Source: Luteibacter sp. 9135 (GTDB lineage: Bacteria; Pseudomonadota; Gammaproteobacteria; Xanthomonadales; Rhodanobacteraceae). From it: a stretch of 64,000 nt of DNA. Location: the NCBI RefSeq assembly GCF_000745005.1, contig NZ_JQNB01000001.1:992001-1056000 (forward strand), read 5' to 3'. A program made the translations under genes and the position numbers. Within the stretch, counting starts at the first letter, position 1, and each line of letters opens with the position of its first letter. Below are positions 51,368 to 61,763 of this stretch, in pieces. A model generated the notes under the pieces. That model had not been told where the DNA came from, did no database searches, and saw only the letters and a list, made by a program, of their open reading frames with translations.

Positions 51368-54049
51368 TTAGTCGCCACCCGCTGTCCTTAGGACACCGGT
51401 GAATAATGACCGTCCGTGGTCATCCGAGAATATTGCCCAACGCCCGAACCTAAAACCATTTTCTCTATCACGTTTAATTTGTTCAGTCATCAAACTCCGT
51501 GCTCGAGACTCATTGCGTAACATGTAATACGCGCATATCCGCACTTCGGGCGAGCGATGATATTCGGCCAGTTCACCGAGTCGTTGCTTGTTGTGTCCCT
51601 GATTTTGTCGTAGAGCCGCCAACTCGTAATTAATAATTAGCGGGCCGTGACTGGCTTTACTCCAGTTGGCATTGTCCAACGACTTTTTCGCCATGGCCAT
51701 AACGTCAGAATATCTACGGAGAAGCAGCAGAAGATGTGTTTCTGCAATTATCTGATCGTAGTCACGTCCTATTATATCCGAAAGCTCTCGCACCTTAGCG
51801 AGGCAGCGCTCGTAATCTTTTTCGGCTTCATATTTTTCTACTTCGATTCTCAAGCGATCTGCAGGTTTGAGCACGTTCCCATGAGCTTCGAGAAGAGCAC
51901 TTATCGCCTTAGAATCTGAGAGAAACCCGTAGCACTTTGCTAATTCGAGGATACGGCTAGCTCGCCTTGATTTTGCAAGCGCCTCGCTGAAAAGCTTCGC
52001 GGCTCCTACCGCATCACCATGAAGCTTAATTTGGAGATCGCCCTTATAGCGCAGAAATTCGGGAGTAGAACTTAGGCTTGTGTCGCGCTCAGCCTCACCA
52101 ACCCTACGTGCGAGGGTGTCCAAACGCCAAAGATCCTTGGCCGCCTCGACGCCAAACCACACCATGTCTGCATGATCGGCTTTGCTCGCGCGCTTGATTG
52201 CACCGTCAATATCTTTCCAAAAGGTTTCCTCAAGCGCAGTTGGCGAGTCCGACTCCTCGATCTTGATTCTCGCTTGGCGAAAAGACATGTGTGGGAGTGA
52301 CGTCTTTCCAAACGAAGCCGTCTGTTCTATAAGTGAATCGAGTCGGACCTTCGCCTCATCGAATGTTGGATTTTTATCGCCATAGAAAGAAGCCATGGTC
52401 GACCAAGAGTAATTTCGTGGGCCTGGTTCTAATTCAATAGATCTTAAGAAGTCGGACGAAATCTTATTATATAAACGTTCGCGTTCTACTTCGGGTGTAG
52501 ACTCATATGCTTCTACGTTAACGTCAATCCTTTTATTAAATACTACGAAATCTTCGGAAAAATATTCAACAGCTTTATCAAGAAGCCTCAGTGAATCCTC
52601 CCGCGAAGATGTTAAACTGATTTTACGCATCACGTTCGCGACGTTGTTAGGATCATCTTGAATCATTCCGTCAACGACTGCGACTGCGGAGTTTATATCT
52701 CCGGAGTATTCTTCGATGACAATCAGCAACCCGTTCAGTTCCTCTCGGAATCTGGCTGCCTTTGCTATATTTAATTCGGATTTTACCCTGACGCGCGCCT
52801 TACCATACTCTCCAGCAGATATAAGTTCTTTTACTTGTAGAACTGTTGCAAGTTCGGCATCGCTTAATGAGTCATCAAGACCGCCTTCTGATCGACTGTT
52901 CTGCTTAGAAGTACGGAAAAGTGTAAGCAACTCTTCACGATCTCTTTGCTTCCGTAGACGCTCGAGATCGTTCGTGATCACGGCGCTTGCTGAGGTTTGG
53001 AGGTACTCGTTCTCACAAAAACCATCAATGATCGCCTGAGGCTTTTGAGTAATTGAACTTGTGTCGATAGGTAGATCTTTACCGATTAGATCGTGATAAA
53101 GCTGAGCCATCAGCTCGTCAAAGCCATCAACTTCTACAAAATAAACTCGATCTCGCCAGAGCAATTTTAGTAAGTCGTCGCTAAGCGGATCTCCTTTTCG
53201 AATACACCAATACACACCGTGCTTAAAGTAATCCTCACTTCTTAGTAAATATTGAAGCACATCCATTACAGATCGATCACCGCCGCCGTATCCAACAACG
53301 ATCATCCCGAATTCCCTTCCGAATTCGATAAGCTTTCGACGTGAATTCTCTTCTAAAGACTCGGTCTCACGTACCGTCGCCTTTATATCGTCAAATAGAT
53401 AATCCCCGTGAAGCTTAATGATTTTCGGGCGTTTTGATGTTACTGCAATGCTACTTACGGCAGAATCATGAGCACAAACCAGCGGCCTGGTATCCGAAAA
53501 TCGAAAAAATGCTTCGTTCAGTAAGTCATCAAAATTTGTGGTGAATATAGTGTTGATGAAATGATTTTCTACAAGTCGAGTAAGATAGGCGTATCCAAGA
53601 TTTGGCGCCTTATTTGAAACCTCTTGCTCCACGAACATACGTCGCTGGCGCGGGAGATCAAAGTTTTTTTCAAATAATGATGAATATTCTTTTGCAGGGT
53701 TATACCAAACACCGTGTTTTTTGGTCAGGAAGTCTATCGCTTCCTCCCGTAGGTATTCGATACCTGGGCATAACCTTGTGAATATTTCCCGGCGCCATAT
53801 TTCTACTAATGCATTTGCGCTACGTACGTTGGATGATACTGAGCATCCTGCTCCTAACAATAAAGTGTAATTGGCAACTTCCCCCAGACGTGATTTCAAA
53901 AATCGACTAAGGTCTTCGTAGGAACGACGTTTTCCAGCGAGTTGCTTTAGAGCATCCAGTGATTGGAGAGCTAAATTGTGCTCTACCTTAGGCGAGTCTG
54001 CAGATGTGTCAGCCACGTTATCTATTGCGTCAGTTTCGTGTACATCCAT
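51368..54049 (-). CDS. SIR2-domain protein, probable anti-phage effector
   Basis: 893 residues. The N-terminal third is a SIR2 NAD-binding domain: L-L-L-G-A-G-C-S (G66-A-G68-C-S70), F-T-T-N172-F-D-D, K-L-H214-G-D, and V-G-Y-G-G-G-D258 in order. N172 and H214 are the expected NAD-hydrolysing pair by analogy with defence SIR2 proteins such as DSR2 and ThsA. Residues about 330-893 are predicted helical with no P-loop, resembling a repeat-type (TPR-like) sensor scaffold. It is therefore a candidate single-gene abortive-infection system in which the C-terminal part detects a phage protein and the SIR2 part depletes NAD. Codon use and base composition differ from the neighbours, indicating transfer. 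The ATG 54049 start lacks a clear ribosome site. Confidence 0.8.
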   Translation of the reverse strand: MDVHETDAIDNVADTSADSPKVEHNLALQSLDALKQLAGKRRSYEDLSRFLKSRLGEVANYTLLLGAGCSVSSNVRSANALVEIWRREIFTRLCPGIEYLREEAIDFLTKKHGVWYNPAKEYSSLFEKNFDLPRQRRMFVEQEVSNKAPNLGYAYLTRLVENHFINTIFTTNFDDLLNEAFFRFSDTRPLVCAHDSAVSSIAVTSKRPKIIKLHGDYLFDDIKATVRETESLEENSRRKLIEFGREFGMIVVGYGGGDRSVMDVLQYLLRSEDYFKHGVYWCIRKGDPLSDDLLKLLWRDRVYFVEVDGFDELMAQLYHDLIGKDLPIDTSSITQKPQAIIDGFCENEYLQTSASAVITNDLERLRKQRDREELLTLFRTSKQNSRSEGGLDDSLSDAELATVLQVKELISAGEYGKARVRVKSELNIAKAARFREELNGLLIVIEEYSGDINSAVAVVDGMIQDDPNNVANVMRKISLTSSREDSLRLLDKAVEYFSEDFVVFNKRIDVNVEAYESTPEVERERLYNKISSDFLRSIELEPGPRNYSWSTMASFYGDKNPTFDEAKVRLDSLIEQTASFGKTSLPHMSFRQARIKIEESDSPTALEETFWKDIDGAIKRASKADHADMVWFGVEAAKDLWRLDTLARRVGEAERDTSLSSTPEFLRYKGDLQIKLHGDAVGAAKLFSEALAKSRRASRILELAKCYGFLSDSKAISALLEAHGNVLKPADRLRIEVEKYEAEKDYERCLAKVRELSDIIGRDYDQIIAETHLLLLLRRYSDVMAMAKKSLDNANWSKASHGPLIINYELAALRQNQGHNKQRLGELAEYHRSPEVRICAYYMLRNESRARSLMTEQIKRDRENGFRFGRWAIFSDDHGRSLFTGVLRTAGGD

Positions 54050-54563
54050 TACATTATCCCCTATTCCTCAGGCCAGGATTTAAAATGAATAATCTATTGA
54101 TTTACGCATAAGACTTCCATTACGTAGTCAGCATTTATCTAGCATAAGCAATTACGAGACCGACTGTCGAGAAGACTTGTATTCATCGATACGGTATATA
54201 ACGCTTCCTAAAGCCATGTGGAATTTCCCCTTCGATCCAATCTTGCTCGAATTATTGCTTGCACAACAACCATTACCGGCAAATTTTACATACATTGCGA
54301 TCATCTACCAATAATGATCGCTTCTGCAGGTCCGCTTAGGTAGTTAAGTTTCGGATCGGGCAAACAACGTAAGCACCGTTAATAAGTTCGTCGGCTTGAC
54401 TCGATATTAAATGCGGAATCGTTTTTATCACATTGATTATTTATCCCCCATTGGCTGAAATGTCTTTCACGCGGCTAGTTTGAGAAGTTAAAAAACTTTA
54501 AACGCTACGCTGGAAGTTGAGGTATAGCGTGCTATGTTCTTAAGCGTTTCGACTTTCGCTCGG
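54050..54563. other. AT-rich intergenic region upstream of the SIR2 gene
   Basis: About 510 bp, AT-rich and inside the islet. It presumably carries the SIR2 promoter. It holds a perfect inverted repeat GCGATCAT / ATGATCGC (54297-54321, 9-base spacer) and a 32-codon ATG-to-TAA frame at 54216-54314 (M-W-N-F-P-F-D-P-I-L-L-E-L-L-L-A) of doubtful coding value. No second gene or companion to the SIR2 protein was recognised. Confidence 0.6.
54297..54321. promoter_or_regulatory. Inverted repeat, possible operator near the SIR2 promoter
   Basis: GCGATCAT (54297-54304), 9-base spacer, ATGATCGC (54314-54321): perfect 8-bp arms about 250 bp upstream of the SIR2 start. No regulator gene is adjacent. Confidence 0.4.
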
Positions 54564-55646
54564 CTAAAATAATTCCCCCTGCGGCGAGTGCGCCCGGGGT
54601 GCTACGAACGCCGACGTATTCAACACCGTATCCCAAGCCCGTTCCAATCCCGCCTTCCGCGTCGCCACCTGCACCCGCTTCCGAATGATGTCCGCAAACA
54701 CCCCCTGCCCGCGCATGCGCGTCGCAAAATTGCTGTCGTAATCCTTACCACCATTCATCTGCTGAATCAGGCTGATGATGTGCGCCGCCCGATCCGGGTA
54801 ATGCAACTCGAGCCACTCGCGAAACAGCTGCTTCAACTCGTGCGGCAAACGAACGCAGGTATACCCGATCGAATTCGCCCCCGCTGCACCGGCTTGCTCG
54901 ATGATCGCTTCGACGTCCTTCTCGTTGAGTGCCGGGATGATCGGTGCCACCAGCACACCCACCGGCACGCCGGCATCGCGCAGCGTCTTCACCGCCTGCA
55001 TCCGCCGATGCGGCGCACTCGCGCGCGGTTCCAGCTTCGACGCCAGCTTGTTGTCCAGCGAGTTGATCGAGATGAACACCTGCACCAGCTTGCGCTCGGC
55101 CATGGGCACGAGGATGTCCAGGTCGCGTTCGATCAACGCGTTCTTGGTGACGATGGTGCAGGGATGGTTGCACTCGTCCAGCAGCGCGAGCGCCGCGCGG
55201 GTGAGCCGCCAGGTTTTCTCGATCGGCTGGTAAGGATCGGTGTTGCTGCCGATGTTGATCGGCTGGCAGGTGTAGTTCTTGCGCGCCAGCTCGTGGCGGA
55301 GCACGTCGGCCAGGTTGCTCTTGGCGAACAGCTTGGTCTCGAAATCCAGGCCCGCCGACAGGTTGAGGTAGCCATGCGACGGCCGGGCGTAGCAGTAGAT
55401 GCAGCCGTGCTCGCAACCCCGGTAGGGATTGGTGGCGCGGTCGAACCCGATGTCCGGGGAGTCGTTGCGCGTGATGACGCTGCGGGCGAGTTCCTCGCGC
55501 ACCTCGGTGACCGGGCGACGCGCATCTTCTTCACGCGCCCAGCCGTCGTCCTCGGCGTGGTACCGCACGGACTCGAACCGGCCTTCCGGGTTGGAGGCGG
55601 CGCCGCGGCCTTTGTGCTTGCGGAACAGGGGGATAGGTGTCGACAT
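54564..55646 (-). CDS. PA0069-family radical SAM protein
   Basis: 360 residues. The radical SAM cluster is C78-x3-C82-x2-C85 (Y-R-G-C-E-H-G-C-I-Y-C-Y-A-R-P-S-H), and the following half-barrel with P-I-N-I-G-S-N-T-D-P-Y-Q-P-I-E is typical of this family (also seen in Rv2578c/splB-like proteins). The N-terminal region includes the conserved Y-H-A-E-D-D-G-W segment. Some annotations call this family spore photolyase-like, but no DNA repair role is established in this group. The 3' end is the integration site of the SIR2 islet. Its stop at 54564 gives the C-terminus P-Q-G-E-L-F. Confidence 0.9.
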   Translation of the reverse strand: MSTPIPLFRKHKGRGAASNPEGRFESVRYHAEDDGWAREEDARRPVTEVREELARSVITRNDSPDIGFDRATNPYRGCEHGCIYCYARPSHGYLNLSAGLDFETKLFAKSNLADVLRHELARKNYTCQPINIGSNTDPYQPIEKTWRLTRAALALLDECNHPCTIVTKNALIERDLDILVPMAERKLVQVFISINSLDNKLASKLEPRASAPHRRMQAVKTLRDAGVPVGVLVAPIIPALNEKDVEAIIEQAGAAGANSIGYTCVRLPHELKQLFREWLELHYPDRAAHIISLIQQMNGGKDYDSNFATRMRGQGVFADIIRKRVQVATRKAGLERAWDTVLNTSAFVAPRAHSPQGELF

Positions 55647-55754
55647 GCGTACAAATGTACGCCTCTTTCGTCTCAGAAGTCGGGATACGGTTCGCAGAAT
55701 GCCGAAAGCGAGCCAAGGTCGGGCGGGGCTGCCAGGCCACCGCCCGCCAGACCG

Positions 55755-57419
55755 TCAATCCTCCAGCGGCACATCCTTGGTCTCGCGCATGAAGAACAAT
55801 CCGATCACGAAGGTCATCAACGCCACGGCCACCGGATACCACAGGCCGTAGTAGATATCCCCCTTCCACGCCACCAGCATGAAGCCGATGGTGGGCACGA
55901 AGCCGCCGAACCAGCCGTTGCCGATGTGGTACGGCAGGCTCATGGACGTGTAGCGGATGCGCGTCGGGAACATCTCCACCAGCCACGCGGCGATGGGCCC
56001 GTAGACCATGGTGACGTAGAGCACCAGGATGGCCAGCAGGAGCACCAGCATCGGATAGTTCGCCTGTGCCGGGTCGGCCTTCTCGGGGTATCCCGCCGTC
56101 TTCACCTGGGCGGCGACCTTCGCGGTGAACGCCTTGCTCTGCTCGGTGAAGGCCGCCTTGTCCAGGCTGCCACCCTCGAACGATTCGATCACCGCGTCGC
56201 CGATCTTCACCGTGGCCAGCGTGCCCGCGGGTGCGGCGGCGTTGGTATACGGAATGCCCTTCTTCGCCAGCACGCTCTTGGCGACATCGCACGAGCTGGT
56301 AAAGGTCTTCTTGCCCACCGGGTCGAACTGGAAGGTGCAGGCTTCCGGATCGGCGGTGACAATCACCGGTGCGGCCGCGGCGGCGGCTTCCACGGCGGGA
56401 TTGCCGAAGTGGGTCAGGCCCTTGAAGATCGGGAACATCGTCAGTGCCGCGATCAGGCAACCGGTCAGCACCACCGGCTTGCGACCGATGCGGTCGGACA
56501 GCCAGCCGAAGAAGACGAAGAACGGCGTGCCGATCAGCAACGCGCCGGCGATCAGCAGGTTGGCGGTGGTGCCGTCGATCTTCAGGCTTTGCGTCAGGAA
56601 ATACAGCGAATAGAACTGGCCCGTGTACCAGACCACGGCCTGGCCGGCGGTGGCGCCGAACAGTGCCAGGATCACCAGCCGCAGGTTCTTCCATTGGCCG
56701 AAGGCTTCGGTCAGCGGCGCCTTGGACTGCTTGCCCTCGGCTTTCATCTGCTGGAACACCGGCGACTCGTGCAGTTGCAGGCGGATGTAGACCGATACGC
56801 CGACCAACACCGCGGAAAGCAGGAACGGAATGCGCCAGCCCCAGGTTTCGAACGCCTCGGTGCCCAGGCCCAGTCGCGTACCAAGGATAACCAGCAGCGA
56901 GAGGAACAGGCCGAACGTGGCGGTGATCTGGATGAAGCTGGTGTACAGCCCGCGCTTGCCCGGCGGCGCGTGCTCCGCCACGTAGGTCGCGGCGCCACCG
57001 TATTCGCCACCCAGGGCCAGGCCCTGCAACAGGCGCAGCAGGATGAGCAAGACGGGCGCGGCCACGCCCATCGTCGAATAACCGGGCAACACGCCGACCA
57101 GGAACGTCGAGGTGCCCATGATCAGGATGGTGACCAGGAAGGTGTACTTGCGCCCGATCAGGTCGCCGATGCGACCGAACACGATGGCGCCGAACGGACG
57201 CACGGCAAAGCCGGCGGCGAACGCAAGCAGGGCGAAGATGAACTGGCTGGTCTCGTTCAACCCCGTGAAGAACTGCTTGCCGATCAGCGCGGCCAGCGAG
57301 CCGTAAAGGTAGAAGTCGTACCACTCGAACACGGTGCCCAGGCTGGACGCGAAGATCACGCGCCGGTGGCTGGTGCCAATGCTGCCGTCGGCACGCAGGC
57401 CGCTTGCGGTAGTCGCCAT
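55755..57419 (-). CDS. MFS transporter, metabolite:H+ symporter (MHS) type
   Basis: 554 residues. The first helix block is F-E-W-Y-D-F-Y-L-Y-G-S-L-A, and G-R-I-G-D-L-I-G-R-K-Y-T-F gives the MFS/MHS loop signature. There are twelve predicted helices in total. A loop of roughly 110 residues (about 335-440), with two cysteines and Ala/Lys-rich character, is inserted between the C-terminal helices, making it longer than ShiA/KgtP-type members. It lies 10 bp downstream of the porin stop, an operon with the DcaP-like porin. Because acs and CrbSR-like genes are adjacent, short-chain carboxylates such as acetate are likely substrates (inference). Confidence 0.85.
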   Translation of the reverse strand: MATTASGLRADGSIGTSHRRVIFASSLGTVFEWYDFYLYGSLAALIGKQFFTGLNETSQFIFALLAFAAGFAVRPFGAIVFGRIGDLIGRKYTFLVTILIMGTSTFLVGVLPGYSTMGVAAPVLLILLRLLQGLALGGEYGGAATYVAEHAPPGKRGLYTSFIQITATFGLFLSLLVILGTRLGLGTEAFETWGWRIPFLLSAVLVGVSVYIRLQLHESPVFQQMKAEGKQSKAPLTEAFGQWKNLRLVILALFGATAGQAVVWYTGQFYSLYFLTQSLKIDGTTANLLIAGALLIGTPFFVFFGWLSDRIGRKPVVLTGCLIAALTMFPIFKGLTHFGNPAVEAAAAAAPVIVTADPEACTFQFDPVGKKTFTSSCDVAKSVLAKKGIPYTNAAAPAGTLATVKIGDAVIESFEGGSLDKAAFTEQSKAFTAKVAAQVKTAGYPEKADPAQANYPMLVLLLAILVLYVTMVYGPIAAWLVEMFPTRIRYTSMSLPYHIGNGWFGGFVPTIGFMLVAWKGDIYYGLWYPVAVALMTFVIGLFFMRETKDVPLED

Positions 57420-57429
57420 GTCGCTCCCC

Positions 57430-58917
57430 TTAGAACCGGTAGTTGCCGTTGAGCGTGAGTTCGTTGCCGGCGGTTTTCTGCCGGCCCAGGCCGTTGGTGG
57501 TGGTCGAGTCGAGGTTGGCGTGGATCCACTCCACGCTGAAGTCGAACGGGCCCGTGGTGTACTGCAGGCTGGCCGCCTTCTGGCGGCTCTTCAGCAGGCC
57601 GGGGGTGTTCGCCGCGCGCCAGCGCAGCACGTCGTTCTCGTCGGGCTTGCTGACCGAGGCGAAGGCATACACCGTCCAGTGCGGGTCGAACTTGTAGCCC
57701 GCCTGCAGGTAGCCGCCCTTGTCCTTGATGTCGCCGAACTGCGAGAGGTCGCCGAACAGTTCGCCGATCGCATTGCCGGTGTACACCACGCTCTTGAAGA
57801 TGAACTTGCCGGGCGTCCACAGGCCGCCCAGTTCCACCGCCGTGCTCTTCAGGTTGCTCTTGATCGGCGTGGCGGTAAGGCCATCCACGCCGTGCAGGTC
57901 CACCTTGCTGTAATGCCCGGCCACGAAGGCCTGCCAGTTGCCGCCCTTGGCGGTGAGGCGGGCTTCCACCTGCGGCTTGAAGCCCGCGTTGCCGGCGGTC
58001 TGGTAGTTAGTGGTCGCGTTGGCACCGGGACCGTTCCAGCTGCCCTGCAGCACCGCCATGTCGAAGCGCCACTTGGTGCCTTCGGAACCGCGGTTGAGTT
58101 CCTGCATCCAGATGGCCCCTGGGAAGCGCCAGCCGATCACGCCGCTGCCGTAGCCCAGCGGAAACGCGATATGCGACAGCGACTGCGGGATGTAATCCAG
58201 CGGGAACATCAGGTCCCACATCTGGCCGATGCGGAACGTGGTGCCGGTGCTGGCGTTGGCGATATCCATGTACGCCTGGCGCATACGCAGCTCCGGCTGC
58301 GAGCCGGCATAAGCACCGGTGCCGTTGAAGCCACCGAAGAAATCCATCTCGATGCGGCCGCTGCCGGCCCAGTTCTCGTTGAACTTTGCCCCGGTGAAGT
58401 CCAGCCAGAAGCGCGTGTTGCGCACGTCCACGCCGCTCACACGGCCATCGGCGCGATTCGCGCCGCCGGCGGGGATCGGATACTCCGAGTTGGCGCCGTT
58501 GCCGTAGGTATAGGCCTTGTTCTGCGTGAAGGCGCTGGCGTTGATGAAACCGTGCAGCGCCAGCGATACCCCGGGCGCGGTGCCCGTGGTGAAGGCCGGT
58601 TTGGCCGGGACGGTGGCGACCACCTTCTCGACCTTGGCCACTTTCTCCTCGGTCTGCTGCGATTGCGCCTGCGCCGCCTGGGCCGTGGTCGCGGCCTCCG
58701 TGGTCTGCGTCTTTTGCTCCTGGATCATCGCCTTCAGTTCCGCCAGCTGCTGCTCGAGCTGGTTGACCCGCGACTCCAGCGCCGCCTCGCGGCTCGTGGT
58801 TTTCTTCGATCGCGACTGGGCGTGGGCGAGGTCCGGCACCGCCACCATCGGCAGCATGAGGGCACAGGCGACACTGAGGGCGATGGCCTTGCGGCCACCG
58901 TAACGGTTCGTCTTCAT
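57430..58917 (-). CDS. DcaP-like trimeric porin
   Basis: 495 residues. A signal peptide ends near A-H-A-Q. A coiled-coil region (residues 35-90, E-S-R-V-N-Q-L-E-Q-Q-L-A-E-L and Q-T-T-E-A) that trimerises is followed by a beta-barrel ending N-G-N-Y-R-F. DcaP-type porins take up dicarboxylates and other small acids in Acinetobacter. ATG 58917 is used; ATG 58920 is one codon upstream and either fits the GGGGAG ribosome site. It is the first gene of the operon with the MFS transporter and is divergent from acs. Confidence 0.85.
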   Translation of the reverse strand: MKTNRYGGRKAIALSVACALMLPMVAVPDLAHAQSRSKKTTSREAALESRVNQLEQQLAELKAMIQEQKTQTTEAATTAQAAQAQSQQTEEKVAKVEKVVATVPAKPAFTTGTAPGVSLALHGFINASAFTQNKAYTYGNGANSEYPIPAGGANRADGRVSGVDVRNTRFWLDFTGAKFNENWAGSGRIEMDFFGGFNGTGAYAGSQPELRMRQAYMDIANASTGTTFRIGQMWDLMFPLDYIPQSLSHIAFPLGYGSGVIGWRFPGAIWMQELNRGSEGTKWRFDMAVLQGSWNGPGANATTNYQTAGNAGFKPQVEARLTAKGGNWQAFVAGHYSKVDLHGVDGLTATPIKSNLKSTAVELGGLWTPGKFIFKSVVYTGNAIGELFGDLSQFGDIKDKGGYLQAGYKFDPHWTVYAFASVSKPDENDVLRWRAANTPGLLKSRQKAASLQYTTGPFDFSVEWIHANLDSTTTNGLGRQKTAGNELTLNGNYRF

Positions 58918-58983
58918 CATGGTCTCCCCAACCATTGGCAGCGCGAGCATGTGGCCGTTACGGCCGGGGTTCCATTCGCCAAA

Positions 58984-58998
58984 GGTCGAAACTCGACC
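58984..58998. promoter_or_regulatory. Palindrome in the porin-acs divergent promoter (site 1)
   Basis: GGTCGA-AAC-TCGACC: perfect 6-bp arms with a 3-base spacer, midway between the porin and acs starts. It is a plausible regulator site (for example a CrbR-type LuxR binding site), but no consensus is certain. Confidence 0.5.
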
Positions 58999-59013
58999 AA
59001 AGTCGTAGCTGGT

Positions 59014-59030
59014 GCGACCCCTGGGGTCGC
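59014..59030. promoter_or_regulatory. Palindrome in the porin-acs divergent promoter (site 2)
   Basis: GCGACCCC-T-GGGGTCGC: perfect 8-bp arms around one base. Together with site 1, 15 bp upstream, it lies about 60 bp before the acs start. It may be a second regulator site or a hairpin in the acs leader. Confidence 0.5.
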
Positions 59031-59085
59031 GTGGCGGGGATAAACTTCCCCTCATAGCCCCAACGCCGTCCTTACAGGAGCACGC

Positions 59086-61026
<1,941 letters not shown>

Positions 61027-61057
61027 TGTCCGGCCGCCCGTGTCGTCGCGGTCGCTG

Positions 61058-61726
61058 ATGGCCGACGTCCTCATCGCCGACGACCATCCGCTGTTCCGCG
61101 ATGCCTTGCAGCGCGCGGTGCTGGCGGCGTTGCCCGATGCCGTCGTGCACACGGCGGACAGCGTGCCGGCGCTGTTCGCGCTGATCGAATCGTTGCCGGA
61201 CGCGGACCTGCTGCTCATGGATCTGCACATGCCGGGCGCACGCGGCTATTCCGCGCTGGCACATATCCGCGGCCAGTACCCGGGGCTGCCCACGCTGGTG
61301 GTTTCGGGACACGAGGAAGCGCAGGTGGCGCGTCGCGCCCTGGGGCATGGTGCGTCTGCCTACATCCCGAAGTCGGCCTCTGTCGAACAGATCGTGGAGG
61401 CGGTGCGTACCGTACTGGACGGCGACGTGTGGCTGCCGCACCAGCTGGTCGGTGGCAACGTGGAGCTCAAGCCCGACGAGGCGGCGGTCGCCGCGCGCGT
61501 GGCGTCACTCACGCCGCAGCAATTTCGTGTGCTCGGCATGATCGCCGAGGGCTTGCTCAACAAGCAGATCGCCTACGACCTGGGTGTCTCCGAAGCCACG
61601 GTGAAGGCGCACATGACGGCGATCATGCGCAAGCTGGGCGTGTCCAACCGCACGCAGGTGGCGCTGGCGGCAAGCCACCTGGACGTGGACAAGGAAGCCT
61701 TCCCCGGAAACACCGCGGAACCCTGA
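61058..61726 (+). CDS. crbR: LuxR-type response regulator, CrbR-like
   Basis: 222 residues. The N-terminal receiver domain begins I-A-D-D-H-P-L-F-R-D-A with the acidic pocket, and the phospho-acceptor is D55 (L-L-M-D-L-H-M-P-G). The LuxR helix-turn-helix begins near residue 150 (L-T-P-Q-Q-F-R-V-L-G-M-I-A-E-G-L-L-N-K-Q-I-A-Y-D-L). CrbR activates acs in Vibrio and Pseudomonas in response to the CrbS sensor; the location beside acs and opposite a symporter-kinase supports the same role. ATG 61058 is preferred to GTG 61040; it puts the receiver motif at the expected distance. It follows acs by 31 bp. Confidence 0.82.
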   Translation: MADVLIADDHPLFRDALQRAVLAALPDAVVHTADSVPALFALIESLPDADLLLMDLHMPGARGYSALAHIRGQYPGLPTLVVSGHEEAQVARRALGHGASAYIPKSASVEQIVEAVRTVLDGDVWLPHQLVGGNVELKPDEAAVAARVASLTPQQFRVLGMIAEGLLNKQIAYDLGVSEATVKAHMTAIMRKLGVSNRTQVALAASHLDVDKEAFPGNTAEP

Positions 61727-61763
61727 AACGCCGCAGCGCGGGGCAACCGGGCGTGGCATCGAC

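Larger units (their letters stand above)
51231..54680. mobile_element. Islet bounded by a 73-bp direct repeat of the radical SAM 3' end
   Basis: The direct repeats (51231-51303, 54608-54680) bracket an AT-rich segment. By hand count one 60-base line (52441-52500) has 23 G/C, whereas the line at 50641-50700 has 39. The enclosed gene is SIR2-like and no integrase is present. Insertion at a gene 3' end with restoration of the gene is the classic integrative pattern, so this looks like a defence islet that has lost or never carried an integrase. Confidence 0.6.

Noticed and set aside
58984-59030. Reading the two palindromes as a rho-independent terminator
   Set aside because: They lie in a divergent promoter gap with no gene ending there and no T-tract.
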